A DNA stretch of 64,000 nt from Rudaea cellulosilytica DSM 22992 (GCF_000378125.1 NZ_KB899242.1:806001-870000); one strand, 5' to 3'; positions 45,946-55,716 are shown, numbered from the stretch's first letter. The notes: generated by a model from the sequence alone, not told the origin. A program made the numbers and translations.

Positions 45946-46059
45946 TGCCACGCTTGAGATCGCTCGCTCAGCTCAACGGAATGGCAAGTGTGCCCGAAAT
46001 GCCGCGCAATATCTCCGGATCGCGAGTGGCAACGACTCGACCTACAGAAACAAGAAGGC

Positions 46060-46545
46060 TCAACCCTGCGCAAGCAACTTCTCCACCTGGACCAGCACCG
46101 TGTCGGCATAGTCAGCGCCCTTGCCCTTCGCGACCAGTTTGCGGTAGTCGGGGAACAGCGCGCGCAGTTCGGCGGCGGTGTAGCAGTGCTCAATCTTGAG
46201 CGTGAAGCGGAACGCGGCGATGCCGCCGAACACGCCGACCGATCCGACCGCAGTGTCGTTGAGCAGTTGCCGCGCCTGCTGCAGCGGCGTGATGCCCTCG
46301 CCGACGACGAGCTTGGGCATTTCGACCTGCGCCTCGGGAATGTCGACCAGGCCGAGCGCATGCAGCTCGTCGAGCGCGGCGACCGTCGCCTCGTGGGTTT
46401 TGAATACATGGGTCAGCTCGGCCACGCTGCGTTCGCCGTTGGTTTCGATCAGCAGCGCGCGCAGTTGCCAGGAGAGCTTGTGCGCACGCGAATCGATTTC
46501 GCGCCGGCCGGCGTCGGTTTTCTGCGGAACCTGGTTCGACAGCAT
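46060..46545 (-). CDS. Conserved hypothetical protein
   Basis: 161 residues, soluble. ATG 46545 has a good AGGGAAGG upstream. The N-terminal half resembles a small winged-helix unit (LSWQLRALLIETNGERSVAEL, then DELHALGLVDI); the C-terminal half is helical with YTAAELRALFPDYRKLVA. I do not recognise the family. It is on the same strand as, and upstream of, the small charged-protein gene. Confidence 0.7.
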   Translation of the reverse strand: MLSNQVPQKTDAGRREIDSRAHKLSWQLRALLIETNGERSVAELTHVFKTHEATVAALDELHALGLVDIPEAQVEMPKLVVGEGITPLQQARQLLNDTAVGSVGVFGGIAAFRFTLKIEHCYTAAELRALFPDYRKLVAKGKGADYADTVLVQVEKLLAQG

Positions 46546-46686
46546 CGATCGCCTTCCCTTTGACTTGCTCTTGTGGGCACGAACACCGGGCGGTTTTCCG
46601 CCGAGCCAATCTCCTTCTGCATTATGTTGCGCGGCGCGCCCATGCGCACGAAAAAATCTGCGGAATAGCTCACGCTTTCGCCAAGC

Positions 46687-47445
46687 TCACCACTCCGTGC
46701 GTTGCGGCAGCAGTCCGCGCAGTTCCTGCTCGGTCAGGTTGCGCCACTGGCCGAGCCTGAGCGCGCCGAGCTTGACGTTGACGATGCGCACGCGGCGCAG
46801 CTGCGTCACACGGTAGCCGAACGCTTCGCTCATCAGACGGATCTGCCGGTTGAGCCCCTGCGTGAGCACGATGCGGAAGCCGAACTTGGCGATGCGCGTG
46901 GTCTTGCACGGACGGGTCATCTGTCCGTGCACGCGCACTCCGCGCGCCATGCCGGTGAGGAACTCGGGCGTCACCGGCTTGTTCACGCCGACCAGGTATT
47001 CCTTCTCGTGGTTGTTTTCCGCACGCAGGATCTCGTTGACAATGTCGCCATTGCTGGTGAGCAGGATCAGGCCTTCGGAATCCTTGTCGAGGCGGCCAAT
47101 CGGAAAGATGCGCTCGGCGTGGTCGACGAAGTCAACGATATTGCCCTTGACCTCGCGCTCGGTCGTGCAGGTGATGCCGACCGGCTTGTTGAGGGCGATA
47201 TAAACGTGCTTGCGCCCGCGCGCGCCGCTGCGCCGCTGCAGCAGCGGCTGGCCGTCGATCAGCACTTCGTCGCCTTCCTCGACCTGGCTGCCGATGCCGC
47301 CGGGGCGGCCGTTGAGCGTCACGCGTTTTTCCGCGATCAGGCGGTCGGCTTCGCGCCGCGAGCAGTAGCCGGTCTCGGCGATGTGTTTGTTCAGGCGCTT
47401 CGACAGCGGTTTCGTCGGCGCGGAATCGGTTTCGTCGGAAATCAT
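46687..47445 (-). CDS. rluF: 23S rRNA pseudouridine synthase RluF
   Basis: 252 residues. An S4 RNA-binding domain (RLNKHIAETGYCSRREADRLI) leads into the RsuA/RluB/E/F catalytic domain: VYIALNKPVGITCTT, IFPIGRLDKDSEGLILLT with the catalytic Asp in RLDKDSEG, and GLNRQIRLMSEAFGYRV. E. coli RluF modifies U2604 (and U2605) of 23S rRNA. The TEREVKGNIVDF and NRQIRLM wording favours RluF over RluB/E. It is divergent from the gene at 47524. Confidence 0.9.
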   Translation of the reverse strand: MISDETDSAPTKPLSKRLNKHIAETGYCSRREADRLIAEKRVTLNGRPGGIGSQVEEGDEVLIDGQPLLQRRSGARGRKHVYIALNKPVGITCTTEREVKGNIVDFVDHAERIFPIGRLDKDSEGLILLTSNGDIVNEILRAENNHEKEYLVGVNKPVTPEFLTGMARGVRVHGQMTRPCKTTRIAKFGFRIVLTQGLNRQIRLMSEAFGYRVTQLRRVRIVNVKLGALRLGQWRNLTEQELRGLLPQRTEW

Positions 47446-47523
47446 GCTTCAAATGGGTGCCGGGACCGTATGCGAAGTATAGGATGCCGCGGCGTTCGAT
47501 CACGCAAACTGGAGCCCACTGCC

Positions 47524-48297
47524 ATGAAAACCGTCCCCGCTTTTCTCCTGTCGTTGCTCATCGCGTCAGGCGTGCGTGCCGACCCACCATCGGGCGATGT
47601 CGAAGCGGCGGTACGCGCTGCAGACGAGGCGTTCTGGAAGACTTACAACACCTGCGACCTCGCCACGACCGGCGACTACTTCACCGACGACATCGAGTTC
47701 TATCACGACAAGGGTGGGCTGACGAAGTCGCGCGCAGCGCTGGTCGAATCGATCAAGAAGAACATCTGCGGCAACCCGGACCAGCGCGTGCGCCGCGAAG
47801 CGGTCGCCGATTCGGTAAAGCTTTATCCGATGGCCGGCAATCGCGCGCTGCTGGTCGGTGACCACCGCTTTTACATCACCGAGCCAGGCAAGCCCGAGTA
47901 CGTCACCGGCCAAGCCAAGTTCGACGATCTGTGGGAATACGTCGACGGCCGCTGGCGCATGAGTCGCGTCTTCAGCTATTCGCACGCAAGCGTGCCGTAT
48001 GCGCCGCCCACCGCGATCGAACTCCCCGCCGCGGCGCTGACAAAACTCGCCGGCCGCTACGCGAGCAAGCAAAGCGGCGAGCTCGACATCGCCGTGGACG
48101 GATCGCATCTCAAGCTGTCATCGGGCACGCTCACGCTTGCGCTCTTCGCGCTGTCGCCGACGCAATTCTTCGCCAAGGAACGCGATCTGCGCTTCGAGTT
48201 CTCGGCGCCGAAAGGCGGCGCGATCGACCGTATCTTCGTGCGCGAGAACGGCAATGTGGTCGACGAAGTCCGGCGCAAGGCGGGCGGATCGAAATAG
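47524..48297 (+). CDS. Secreted SnoaL/DUF4440-like protein
   Basis: 257 residues. A short signal peptide (AFLLSLLIASGVRA, cut near 19) precedes a nuclear-transport-factor-2-like domain of the DUF4440 type (AADEAFWKTYNTCDLATTGDYF, then DDLWEYVDGRWRMSRVFSYSH). The last 100 residues form a beta-rich unit starting LPAAALTKLAGRYASK. It is periplasmic or secreted; enzyme or binding role unknown. It converges on the fucosidase gene with a 25-base gap. Confidence 0.75.
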   Translation: MKTVPAFLLSLLIASGVRADPPSGDVEAAVRAADEAFWKTYNTCDLATTGDYFTDDIEFYHDKGGLTKSRAALVESIKKNICGNPDQRVRREAVADSVKLYPMAGNRALLVGDHRFYITEPGKPEYVTGQAKFDDLWEYVDGRWRMSRVFSYSHASVPYAPPTAIELPAAALTKLAGRYASKQSGELDIAVDGSHLKLSSGTLTLALFALSPTQFFAKERDLRFEFSAPKGGAIDRIFVRENGNVVDEVRRKAGGSK

Positions 48298-48322
48298 CTT
48301 CCCGTTCGTGCACCAGCGCCGC

Positions 48323-49696
48323 TCAGCCCGTGGTCGGATACACCGCGACGCGCAACGGCAACGGTGGCGAGATCGCATCTTCAATCGTCACGCGCAGCCG
48401 GCGCAACGATGACGAGGCGATGCGGTCGAGCTTGCAGGCGCCGATCGTTTCGCCCTGCGTGAGTTCCTTCCAGTCACCGTCCGCCGCGCCATGCAAGACA
48501 TACTTCGACACACGCTGGCCCCGTTCGATGTCTTCACTGAGGCGTACGATGCCGACTGGATGTGCCTTGCCGAGATCGATTTCGGCGACCGCACTGCGCT
48601 CACCCGTTTTTCTCCACACGACCGTCTTGTCCGCTGCAAGATCGTGCGCGAACAAGGCATTGCGCGACTCGCGCCACTCGCGCAGGCGCGCGACATCGTT
48701 GGCGTGGAACAAACCTTTGCGCGTCGGCGGCACGTTGAGCAGCAGTTTCGAATTGTGCCCGACCGAGTTGAACCAGATGTCGTTCAAAGCGTCGACGCTC
48801 TTGACCTTGTCGTCCTCGGCTGCGTGATGAAACCAGCCCGGCCGGATCGACACGTCGGCTTCGGCCGGACGCCAGACGCGACCCGCGGGATCGCCGTGCA
48901 GCAGCGCGTTCGTCACTGCCGGACTGTCCACGCCCGGATATGGCACCGCGGCGGGATCGACGCTCGCCCAGTTCGGATAACCGGCCATGCCCTTCTCGTT
49001 GCCGCACCAGCGCACGTCGGGACCGGCATCGGAAAACATCACCGCATTCGGCTGCAGCTTGCGCACGAGCGCGTGGATGCGTGGCCAGTCGTAGCTCTGG
49101 CGCTTGCCGTTCGGGCCTTCGCCGTTGGCGCCGTCGAACCACATCTCGTGGATGTCGCCGTAGCGCGTGAGCAGCTCGGTCAGCTGGTCGCAGTAGAAAT
49201 CGTTGTAGCGCTCGCCGCCGTAAGTCGGCGAGTTGCGATCCCACGGCGAGCAATACAGGCCGACGCGCAGGTTCTCGGCACGGCAGGCGTCGGCGAATTC
49301 GCGCACGACGTCGCCTTTGCCGCCGCGCCAAGGGCTGCTCTCGACCGAGTGCTTCGTCGTCTTGGTCGGGAACAGGCAGAAGCCGTCGTGATGCTTTGCG
49401 GTGAGGATCATGGCGCGCGCACCGGCCGCGCGCGCACTGCGTGCCCATTGACGCGCGTCGAGTGCGGTCGGGTTGAAGATCGCCGGGTCCTCGTTGCCGA
49501 GACCCCACTCGCGATCGGTGTAGGTGTTGACGCCGAAATGCACGAACATCGCCAGCTCGTCGCGCTGCCAGAGCAACTGGCTCGGCGTCGGCCGCGGCAG
49601 CACCACGTCACTGGCAACAACGCGTGCGCGTGCCCACGGCGACGCCGCGCCGGCAATCACGATGGAGGCGAGAAAACTGCGACGGGAAACATTCAT
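48323..49696 (-). CDS. GH29 alpha-L-fucosidase, Tat-type signal
   Basis: 457 residues. The signal MNVSRRSFLASIVIAGAASPW has a twin-Arg SRRSFLA motif, so export is probably folded through Tat. The GH29 core holds MFVHFGVNTYTDREWG, ILTAKHHDGFCLFPTKT and IHEMWFDGANGEG, where Asp near 187 is the expected nucleophile. The last 100 residues (SAVAEIDLGKAHPVGIVRLS) resemble an F5/8-type carbohydrate-binding domain. It removes terminal alpha-L-fucose with retention. Its wording fits the subgroup acting on alpha-1,3/1,4 linkages. The ATG overlaps the stop of the upstream GH29 gene (ATGA). Confidence 0.9.
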   Translation of the reverse strand: MNVSRRSFLASIVIAGAASPWARARVVASDVVLPRPTPSQLLWQRDELAMFVHFGVNTYTDREWGLGNEDPAIFNPTALDARQWARSARAAGARAMILTAKHHDGFCLFPTKTTKHSVESSPWRGGKGDVVREFADACRAENLRVGLYCSPWDRNSPTYGGERYNDFYCDQLTELLTRYGDIHEMWFDGANGEGPNGKRQSYDWPRIHALVRKLQPNAVMFSDAGPDVRWCGNEKGMAGYPNWASVDPAAVPYPGVDSPAVTNALLHGDPAGRVWRPAEADVSIRPGWFHHAAEDDKVKSVDALNDIWFNSVGHNSKLLLNVPPTRKGLFHANDVARLREWRESRNALFAHDLAADKTVVWRKTGERSAVAEIDLGKAHPVGIVRLSEDIERGQRVSKYVLHGAADGDWKELTQGETIGACKLDRIASSSLRRLRVTIEDAISPPLPLRVAVYPTTG

Positions 49697-51177
49697 GGTG
49701 TGGATTCTTTCCTGGTCGAAACGGGCAGCAGTTGTACGGCGTCGAAATCCAGCCCCAGATCGTCGGCCGGGAATGCCGGCCGGGCCAGGCGTATCGTCAA
49801 TGCCACGGTTTGCGCGGCGGGCAGCGTGAACGGACCCAAATCGTTGGACAACCCTTGCGCCTCGCCCTGATCGCGCACCTGGCCGCCAACCGCGACGCGA
49901 TAGCGCGCGCTAGCTGGGGACCTGCCGCCTTCGAAGTGCAGCATGACCGTGCGCGCCGTTGGCGAGGACACCGCGGCCGACAGCACGACCGTGGTCTGAT
50001 ATTGCGTCGAGTAGCCGTTGCGGAAGCCGAAACTCGTTCCCGCGGACCATTCACCGCGTGCGATGCGTATCGATCCGTTGGGCGCGGCGACCACGGCCTT
50101 GCTCGGCATCGTCGCTGCACCGACATCGAGTGCCTGCGGATGCGCGCGCAGCCACGCGCCGATCCCGCGCAGCACCTGTGCCTCGAACGGCACGACCGAG
50201 CCGTCGCCCATCGGTCCGATATTGAGCAGGTAACTGCCTCCGTGCGCACGCGCCTCGACGAGGCCATGCACGAGCTCGCGCGTCTTGCCTTCGGCATCCT
50301 CGCGCTTCTGCCAGCTGCGATAGCCCCAGGTGTCGTGGTAGATCGACGCCGGCACCTCGAACGGCGGCTGCAAGCCCGGCGGCGGCGCCTCGTTGTCGCC
50401 GAGCGCGACGAAGTCGCCGACATTGTTCCAGATGCGCCCGTTGATCACCGCTTGCGGCTGCAATTCGCGCACGATCGCCGCGAACTTGCGGCTCTGCTCG
50501 GGCGTCGGCGAGGACATGTCGAACCAGACTTCGGTGATGGTCCCGTAGTTCGTCATCAGCTCGCGCAGTTGCTTCTCGATCAGCGGCTCCATCGAGGCCG
50601 GGATAGGATTGTTGTTGTCCGGATCGAACGCATGCCCCGCGTGCCAGTCGACGAGCGAGAAGTACACGCCGAAGCCGAGGCCGATCTTGCGGCACGCCGT
50701 CGACAGCAGCTTGAGCGGGTCCTTGCCGAACGGCGTGCGCTTGACGATGTTGTAGTCGGTCGACTTCGTGTCGAACATCGCGAAGCCGTCGTGATGCTTG
50801 CTCGTGACGAGGATGTAGCGCGCGCCGGCGTCCCTGGCCAGAGCGCAGATCGCATCGGCGTCGAACTTCGCCGCGTCGAAGCGTTCGGCCACCTTGGCGT
50901 AATCCGCGCGCGCTATGTTCGCGAAGCTCTGGATCTGCTCGGAATAGCCCTTCGTCACCGGCTTGCCCTGCCAGACGCCGCCAAGCTCGGAGTACAGGCC
51001 CCAATGGATGAACATGCCGAAGCCGAGTTGGCGCCAGGCCTCGATGTTCGGCGCGAGCGCAGGCTGGACGGGATCGACGGCGGCTGGCTGCGAGGATGGC
51101 GCTTTCTGCGCGGCGACGGTCGATGCCGCTAGCGCGATGAACAGCGGAATAAGGACCAGTATCAACTTCAGGCGCAC
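49693..51177 (-). CDS. GH29 alpha-L-fucosidase, second paralogue
   Basis: 494 residues with a normal Sec signal (LILVLIPLFIALAASTVAA). GH29 motifs: FGMFIHWGLYSELGGVWQG, ILVTSKHHDGFAMFDTKST and ITEVWFDMSSPTPEQ, where Asp near 220 is the likely nucleophile. HGGSYLLNIGPMGDGSVVP is also typical. The C-terminal 130 residues are a beta-sandwich. It differs from its neighbour in signal type and sequence, so the pair probably covers different linkages. It is the first gene of the minus-strand arm, divergent from cutC across a palindromic operator. Confidence 0.92.
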   Translation of the reverse strand: MRLKLILVLIPLFIALAASTVAAQKAPSSQPAAVDPVQPALAPNIEAWRQLGFGMFIHWGLYSELGGVWQGKPVTKGYSEQIQSFANIARADYAKVAERFDAAKFDADAICALARDAGARYILVTSKHHDGFAMFDTKSTDYNIVKRTPFGKDPLKLLSTACRKIGLGFGVYFSLVDWHAGHAFDPDNNNPIPASMEPLIEKQLRELMTNYGTITEVWFDMSSPTPEQSRKFAAIVRELQPQAVINGRIWNNVGDFVALGDNEAPPPGLQPPFEVPASIYHDTWGYRSWQKREDAEGKTRELVHGLVEARAHGGSYLLNIGPMGDGSVVPFEAQVLRGIGAWLRAHPQALDVGAATMPSKAVVAAPNGSIRIARGEWSAGTSFGFRNGYSTQYQTTVVLSAAVSSPTARTVMLHFEGGRSPASARYRVAVGGQVRDQGEAQGLSNDLGPFTLPAAQTVALTIRLARPAFPADDLGLDFDAVQLLPVSTRKESTP

Positions 51178-51294
51178 AGTGACTCCACGGATGGATTCCT
51201 CTTCGTTCGAATCGACCAGGCTGCTTTGTCACTCCGCGAATGGTGCAATGCAGTGTTTACCTGCATCGCGAAAATGATAAAGTCCATCGCGTCC

Positions 51295-51310
51295 TTTGGA
51301 TCGATCCAAA
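51295..51310. promoter_or_regulatory. LacI-type operator in the divergent fucosidase/cutC promoter region
   Basis: TTTGGATCGATCCAAA is a perfect 16-bp palindrome with the central CG typical of LacI-family operators. It lies in the 234-base gap between the divergent fucosidase (starts 51177) and cutC (starts 51412). A near copy occurs at 60858-60873. The LacI protein encoded at 54667 is the obvious candidate ligand. Confidence 0.75.
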
Positions 51311-51411
51311 TTAAGAAATAACCGATTTCCCGCAAAGATGCACGCCGCACGACGGCATGCACACGTCCGACGACCGCTCTTCCTACCGACCTGCCGCCTC
51401 CTCGATCAACC

Positions 51412-52137
51412 ATGCCCCTGCTCGAAATCGCCGCCGCCTCGATCGCCTCCGCTCTCGCCGCACAGGAAGGCGGCGCCGACCGCATCGAACTCTGCGCCAA
51501 CCTGCGCGAGGGCGGTACGACGCCTTCGCACGGCACGCTGGTCGAGGCACGCAAACGGCTGCGCATTCCGATTCATGTGCTGGTGCGCCCGCGCGGCGGC
51601 GATTTTCTCTACGACGAGGCCGAAGCTGCGGCCATGATCGGCGACATCGAAGACTGCGTGCGCAGCGGTGCCGACGGAGTCGTGATCGGCGCGCTCGACG
51701 CGGACGGCAACGTCGATGTCGCGTTGTGCCGGCGCCTGGTCGCGGCGGCCGGCAAGCTCGATGTCACTTTCCATCGCGCCTTCGATGCTGCACGCGATCC
51801 GGCCGCGGCGCTCGAAGACATCATCGCGCTCGGCTGCGCGCGCGTACTCACTTCGGGTGCGGCAGCGAGTGCGCTGCAGGGCGCCGAGGCGATCGCACAC
51901 CAGGTGCGTCAGGCGAACGGCCGCATCGCGATCATGGCCGGCGGCGGCGTCAGTGCCGACAACGTGCGCGAACTGGTGACGCGCACAGGTGTGACCGAAT
52001 GCCATTCGTCGGCCGGCGCCGCGCGTCGCTCGGGCATGCGCCTGCGCCGCGAGGACTTGCCGGGACTGGAACCGGATTTCGTCCAGACCGACGTCGCGCG
52101 CGTGCGCGCTCTGGTCGCGGCACTGCGCGGGAGTTGA
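51412..52137 (+). CDS. cutC: CutC-family protein
   Basis: 241 residues, a TIM-barrel CutC protein: EIAAASIASALAAQEGGADRIELC, REGGTTPSHGTL, VLVRPRGGDFLY, VTFHRAFDAA and IMAGGGVSADNV. The family was once linked to copper tolerance, which is now doubted. Here it heads a glycan-degradation gene set, 18 kb away from the copper operon, so a role in sugar metabolism is at least as likely. It lies 47 bases before the GH92 gene and shares the presumed LacI-controlled promoter. Confidence 0.93.
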   Translation: MPLLEIAAASIASALAAQEGGADRIELCANLREGGTTPSHGTLVEARKRLRIPIHVLVRPRGGDFLYDEAEAAAMIGDIEDCVRSGADGVVIGALDADGNVDVALCRRLVAAAGKLDVTFHRAFDAARDPAAALEDIIALGCARVLTSGAAASALQGAEAIAHQVRQANGRIAIMAGGGVSADNVRELVTRTGVTECHSSAGAARRSGMRLRREDLPGLEPDFVQTDVARVRALVAALRGS

Positions 52138-52184
52138 TCGATGGCGCCCAACATAAGCTCGTCAGGAAACTACGCCCCGGGATC

Positions 52185-54635
52185 ATGATGAACGGAAAAA
52201 GTATATTTTTTGCATCGCTGCTCGCCGGCGCATTCGTGCTGCCCGCCGTTGCTGCCGATGCAGGGGGCGCGGATCCGATCGATCAGGTCAACACCTTTAT
52301 CGGCACGCAGGACGAAGGCAATACATTCCCGGGTGCCTCCGCACCGTTCGGCATGATCCAGGTCAGCCCGATCGGTTCGCATTACGCCGGCTGGCAATAC
52401 ACCGACAAGAAGATCCGCGGCTTCGGCCACTTCTTCCTGTCCGGCGCGGGGTGCTTCGAGCAAGGCGGCCTCGTTTCGGTGCTGCCGGTGACAGGCACGA
52501 TCGGCGCCGGCGCTAAATCCACGTTCGACATAAACAATCCGGAAGCCTTCGATCAGACGCGCTATGCCGCCGCCTTCGATCATCAGGGCGAAATCGGCAA
52601 GCCCGGTTACTACAAGGTGCGCCTGACCGCCGATTCAAATCAGCACGTTGGCGGCATCGATGCGGAAACGAGCGCGTTGACCCGCGTCGGCGCCGAACGC
52701 TACACCTTCGCCCAAGGCACGCAGGCGCACGTGCTGGTCAATCTCGGCCAGGCAACGGTGCGCCATCGCGTGATCCACAGCAACCTCAGGATCGTCGACG
52801 ACCACAGCGTCGAAGGCTCGCTCGAAGTCATCGGCTTCTGCGGCGGCAGCGCGTACACGACCTGGTTCCGCCTCGAATTCGATCGGCCGTTCAAGGCCTA
52901 TGGCACCTGGAACAAGCTCAAGGGCACGCCCGGCGCCAAGGAATCGAGCGCGGCCGAGGCGCCGAACGGCGCCTGGTTCGACTTCGACACGAAAGACTCG
53001 CGCGAAGTGACCATCGTCAGTGCGGTCTCGCACGTCGACGCCGATGGCGCGCGCAACAATTTGCGCAGCGAAGGCTACGTCGACGGCAAGCCGCTCGGTT
53101 TCGACGCGATCAAACAACGCGCGCAGGACGCCTGGCGCAAGGAACTGGCCAGTGTGCGCGTGCGCGGCGGCACGGCGGAAGATCGCGTCGTCTTCACCAC
53201 CTCGCTCTACCACACCCTGTTGCAGCCGCTGACCGCCAGCGACGTCGACGGCCGCTACCGCGGCTGGGACGACGCGATCCACCAGGCCGACGGCTGGACC
53301 TACTACGAATACTTCTCCCTCTGGGATACCTACCGCGCGCAGAACCAGATGCTCGCGATCCTGCGTCCACAGCGCGCGCGCGACATTGCCCGAACGGTGG
53401 TGACGATCGCCGAACAGGGCGGCTGGCTGCCGCGTTGGGGTTATGCCAACTACGAGACGAACACGATGACCGGCGATCCGGTCACGCCATTCCTCGCCGA
53501 TCTGTGGAAGTACGGCGCGCTCGCGGGCGACGACGCCAAGCGCGCCTACGCCGCGCTCAAGCGCAATGCCGACAGCGTACCGCCAGCGTCCTGGCGCGAG
53601 GAGGGCCGCGCGGGCAACGCCAACTACATCGCCAAGGGTTTCATCGAATACGAGAAATCCTCGAGCAAGAAGAAGGCGATGGATGTCGACCAGGAGCACG
53701 CAGCCTCGGCGACGTTCGAATACGCGCAGGCTGATTGCTCGCTCGCGCTGATGGCCCGCGGTCTCGGCGAGAAGGCCGACGCGCAACGCTGGTCTTCGCG
53801 CAGCGGCAACTGGAAAAACCTCTGGGACGCCTCGATCGTCGACAACGAACACGGCGGCTTCAAGGGCTTCCCGCGGCCGAAGACGCTGGACGGCGCCTGG
53901 TTCTCGCCAAAGGACAAGCCCTATTCACCAGCCAGCGAGGACGGTTTCCACGAAGGCACCGCGTGGCAGTACCAGTGGCTCGAACAGCAGGATGTGCCGT
54001 CGTTGATCAAGGCGATGGGTGGTGCCGACGAGACGCATAAACGTCTGGACGTCTTCTTCGCGCTCGACAAGCTGCTTGCCGATCCGCTTCATGCCGCGCG
54101 CAAGGAATGGGTCATGGGCGCGTACGACTACTACAACCAGTTCCGCTACAACCCGAACAACGAACCTGACCTGCACAGTCCGTGGATGTACACGCTGACC
54201 GGCGCGCCATGGAAGACCGCGGTCGTGCTGCGCGCAGCGCAGACATTGTTCACCGACGGTCCGAATGGGGTCACCGGCAACGACGACCTCGGCACAATGT
54301 CGGCGTGGTACCTGTTCAGCGCGCTCGGCCTTTATCCCGGCATGCCGGGTACGGGCCAGCTGCTGCTGCACACGCCGCGCTTCGAGCATGCCGAGATCGA
54401 CCTCGACGGCGGCAAGACGCTCGTGATCGATGCGCCCGGCGCGGACGGCAGCAAGCTGCAGTACATCGACGGCGCGCAAATCGACGACCATGCGCAGGCG
54501 AAAGTCTTCGTCGACTGGCCTACGCTGCGCCGTGGCGCGACGATCCGCTACGCACTGACCGTCAATGCACCGGCTTGGGGTACGCATCCCGCCGATCTGC
54601 CGCCGGCGGCTTGCCCGGGCGTCGCGACGCGCTGA
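52185..54635 (+). CDS. GH92 exo-alpha-mannosidase
   Basis: 816 residues from ATG 52185 with a signal peptide (IFFASLLAGAFVLPAVAADAG). GH92 enzymes remove alpha-linked mannose with inversion, using calcium. Family motifs: VNTFIGTQDEGNTFPGASAP near 38, GFGHFFLSGAGC, YYEYFSLWDTYRAQ, and GNDDLGTMSAWYLFSALGLY near 697, the last carrying catalytic acids. The placement in the periplasm fits trimming after uptake by a TonB receptor. Linkage preference cannot be told here. The frame is open far upstream but that region is cutC in another frame. Confidence 0.95.
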   Translation: MMNGKSIFFASLLAGAFVLPAVAADAGGADPIDQVNTFIGTQDEGNTFPGASAPFGMIQVSPIGSHYAGWQYTDKKIRGFGHFFLSGAGCFEQGGLVSVLPVTGTIGAGAKSTFDINNPEAFDQTRYAAAFDHQGEIGKPGYYKVRLTADSNQHVGGIDAETSALTRVGAERYTFAQGTQAHVLVNLGQATVRHRVIHSNLRIVDDHSVEGSLEVIGFCGGSAYTTWFRLEFDRPFKAYGTWNKLKGTPGAKESSAAEAPNGAWFDFDTKDSREVTIVSAVSHVDADGARNNLRSEGYVDGKPLGFDAIKQRAQDAWRKELASVRVRGGTAEDRVVFTTSLYHTLLQPLTASDVDGRYRGWDDAIHQADGWTYYEYFSLWDTYRAQNQMLAILRPQRARDIARTVVTIAEQGGWLPRWGYANYETNTMTGDPVTPFLADLWKYGALAGDDAKRAYAALKRNADSVPPASWREEGRAGNANYIAKGFIEYEKSSSKKKAMDVDQEHAASATFEYAQADCSLALMARGLGEKADAQRWSSRSGNWKNLWDASIVDNEHGGFKGFPRPKTLDGAWFSPKDKPYSPASEDGFHEGTAWQYQWLEQQDVPSLIKAMGGADETHKRLDVFFALDKLLADPLHAARKEWVMGAYDYYNQFRYNPNNEPDLHSPWMYTLTGAPWKTAVVLRAAQTLFTDGPNGVTGNDDLGTMSAWYLFSALGLYPGMPGTGQLLLHTPRFEHAEIDLDGGKTLVIDAPGADGSKLQYIDGAQIDDHAQAKVFVDWPTLRRGATIRYALTVNAPAWGTHPADLPPAACPGVATR

Positions 54636-54666
54636 TGCGAACACGCCGGGCCAGGGGGAACAGGAC

Positions 54667-55716
54667 ATGAAAAAGGCTGCAACCAAAGTCCGCAACGCGC
54701 AACGCACGCCGACGGTCAGCGACATCGCCGCCGGTGCGGGCGTCTCGCGCGCGACCGTCTCGCTCGTGCTGCGCGAAAGTCCGCTCGTTCACCCGGACAC
54801 GCGCGCGCGCGTGCAGGCGGAGCTGAAGAAGCAGAACTACGTTTACAACCGCGGCGCGGCGAACCTGCGCCGGCGCACCTCGAGCGCGATCGCGCTCGTG
54901 ATCAACGACCTGTCCAACCCGTTCTTCGCCGAGTTTGCCACCGGCGTCGACGAGGCCCTCGGCACGAGAGGCTATGTCACTCTGCTCGGCAACACCGGCG
55001 AGTCTCCGCAACGGCAGCAGGCCGTGCTCGCCTCGCTGATGGAGCACACGCCCGCCGGCCTGATCCTCTCGCCCGCCGAGCACAGCGACGCGGAGCAACT
55101 GCGCCAGGTGCTCGGTGCGCATCTGCCGGTGCTCGTGTTCAACCGCAAGCTCGAAGGCGGCGATTGGAATTTCCTCGCCCTCGACAACGCGCGCGGCGCG
55201 GAAATGGCCGCCGCGCACCTGATCGAGCGTGGCCACCGCCGCATCGCGTTTTACGGTGGTCATGCCGACTCGAGCTCGTGCCGCCAGCGCCGCGCCGGCT
55301 TCGAGAAGGCGCTGCGTGCGGCCGGCCTGCGCGTACGCGAGGAGTGGATGATCGAAACGGCGCCGAGCCGCATCGACTCGGCGAAGAACACGCCGGCGCT
55401 GTTCGCAGGCAAGGACCATCCAACCGCAGCGGTGTGCTACAACGATGCCGTCGCGCTCGGCCTTATGCTTGGTCTCGCCGCACGCGGCATGCGTCCGGGG
55501 CGTGATTTTGCCCTGACCGGCTTCGACGATATTCCCGAGGCCGCGCTCGCCTCACCGCCGCTGACCACGATCGCCACGCAGCCGCGCGAACGCGGACGCC
55601 AGGCGGCGCAGCTGCTGCTCGCCCAGCTCGGCGCAGCGCGGACCAAGTCCCACCAGACCACTGCGCCCGCGCAATTGCAGGTGCGCGAAAGCACTCCCCC
55701 GCCGACACATACATGA
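54667..55716 (+). CDS. LacI-family transcriptional regulator
   Basis: 349 residues. The N-terminal helix-turn-helix reads VSDIAAGAGVSRATVSLVLR, with the hinge helix near 60 (RGAANLRRRTSSAIALVIND), then a periplasmic-binding-protein-like sensing domain. It sits between GH92 and the sugar kinase in the same transcript; its stop overlaps the kinase ATG. The 16-bp palindromes at 51295 and 60858 are the probable sites. The inducer may be mannose, fructose or an N-glycan fragment. Confidence 0.92.
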   Translation: MKKAATKVRNAQRTPTVSDIAAGAGVSRATVSLVLRESPLVHPDTRARVQAELKKQNYVYNRGAANLRRRTSSAIALVINDLSNPFFAEFATGVDEALGTRGYVTLLGNTGESPQRQQAVLASLMEHTPAGLILSPAEHSDAEQLRQVLGAHLPVLVFNRKLEGGDWNFLALDNARGAEMAAAHLIERGHRRIAFYGGHADSSSCRQRRAGFEKALRAAGLRVREEWMIETAPSRIDSAKNTPALFAGKDHPTAAVCYNDAVALGLMLGLAARGMRPGRDFALTGFDDIPEAALASPPLTTIATQPRERGRQAAQLLLAQLGAARTKSHQTTAPAQLQVRESTPPPTHT

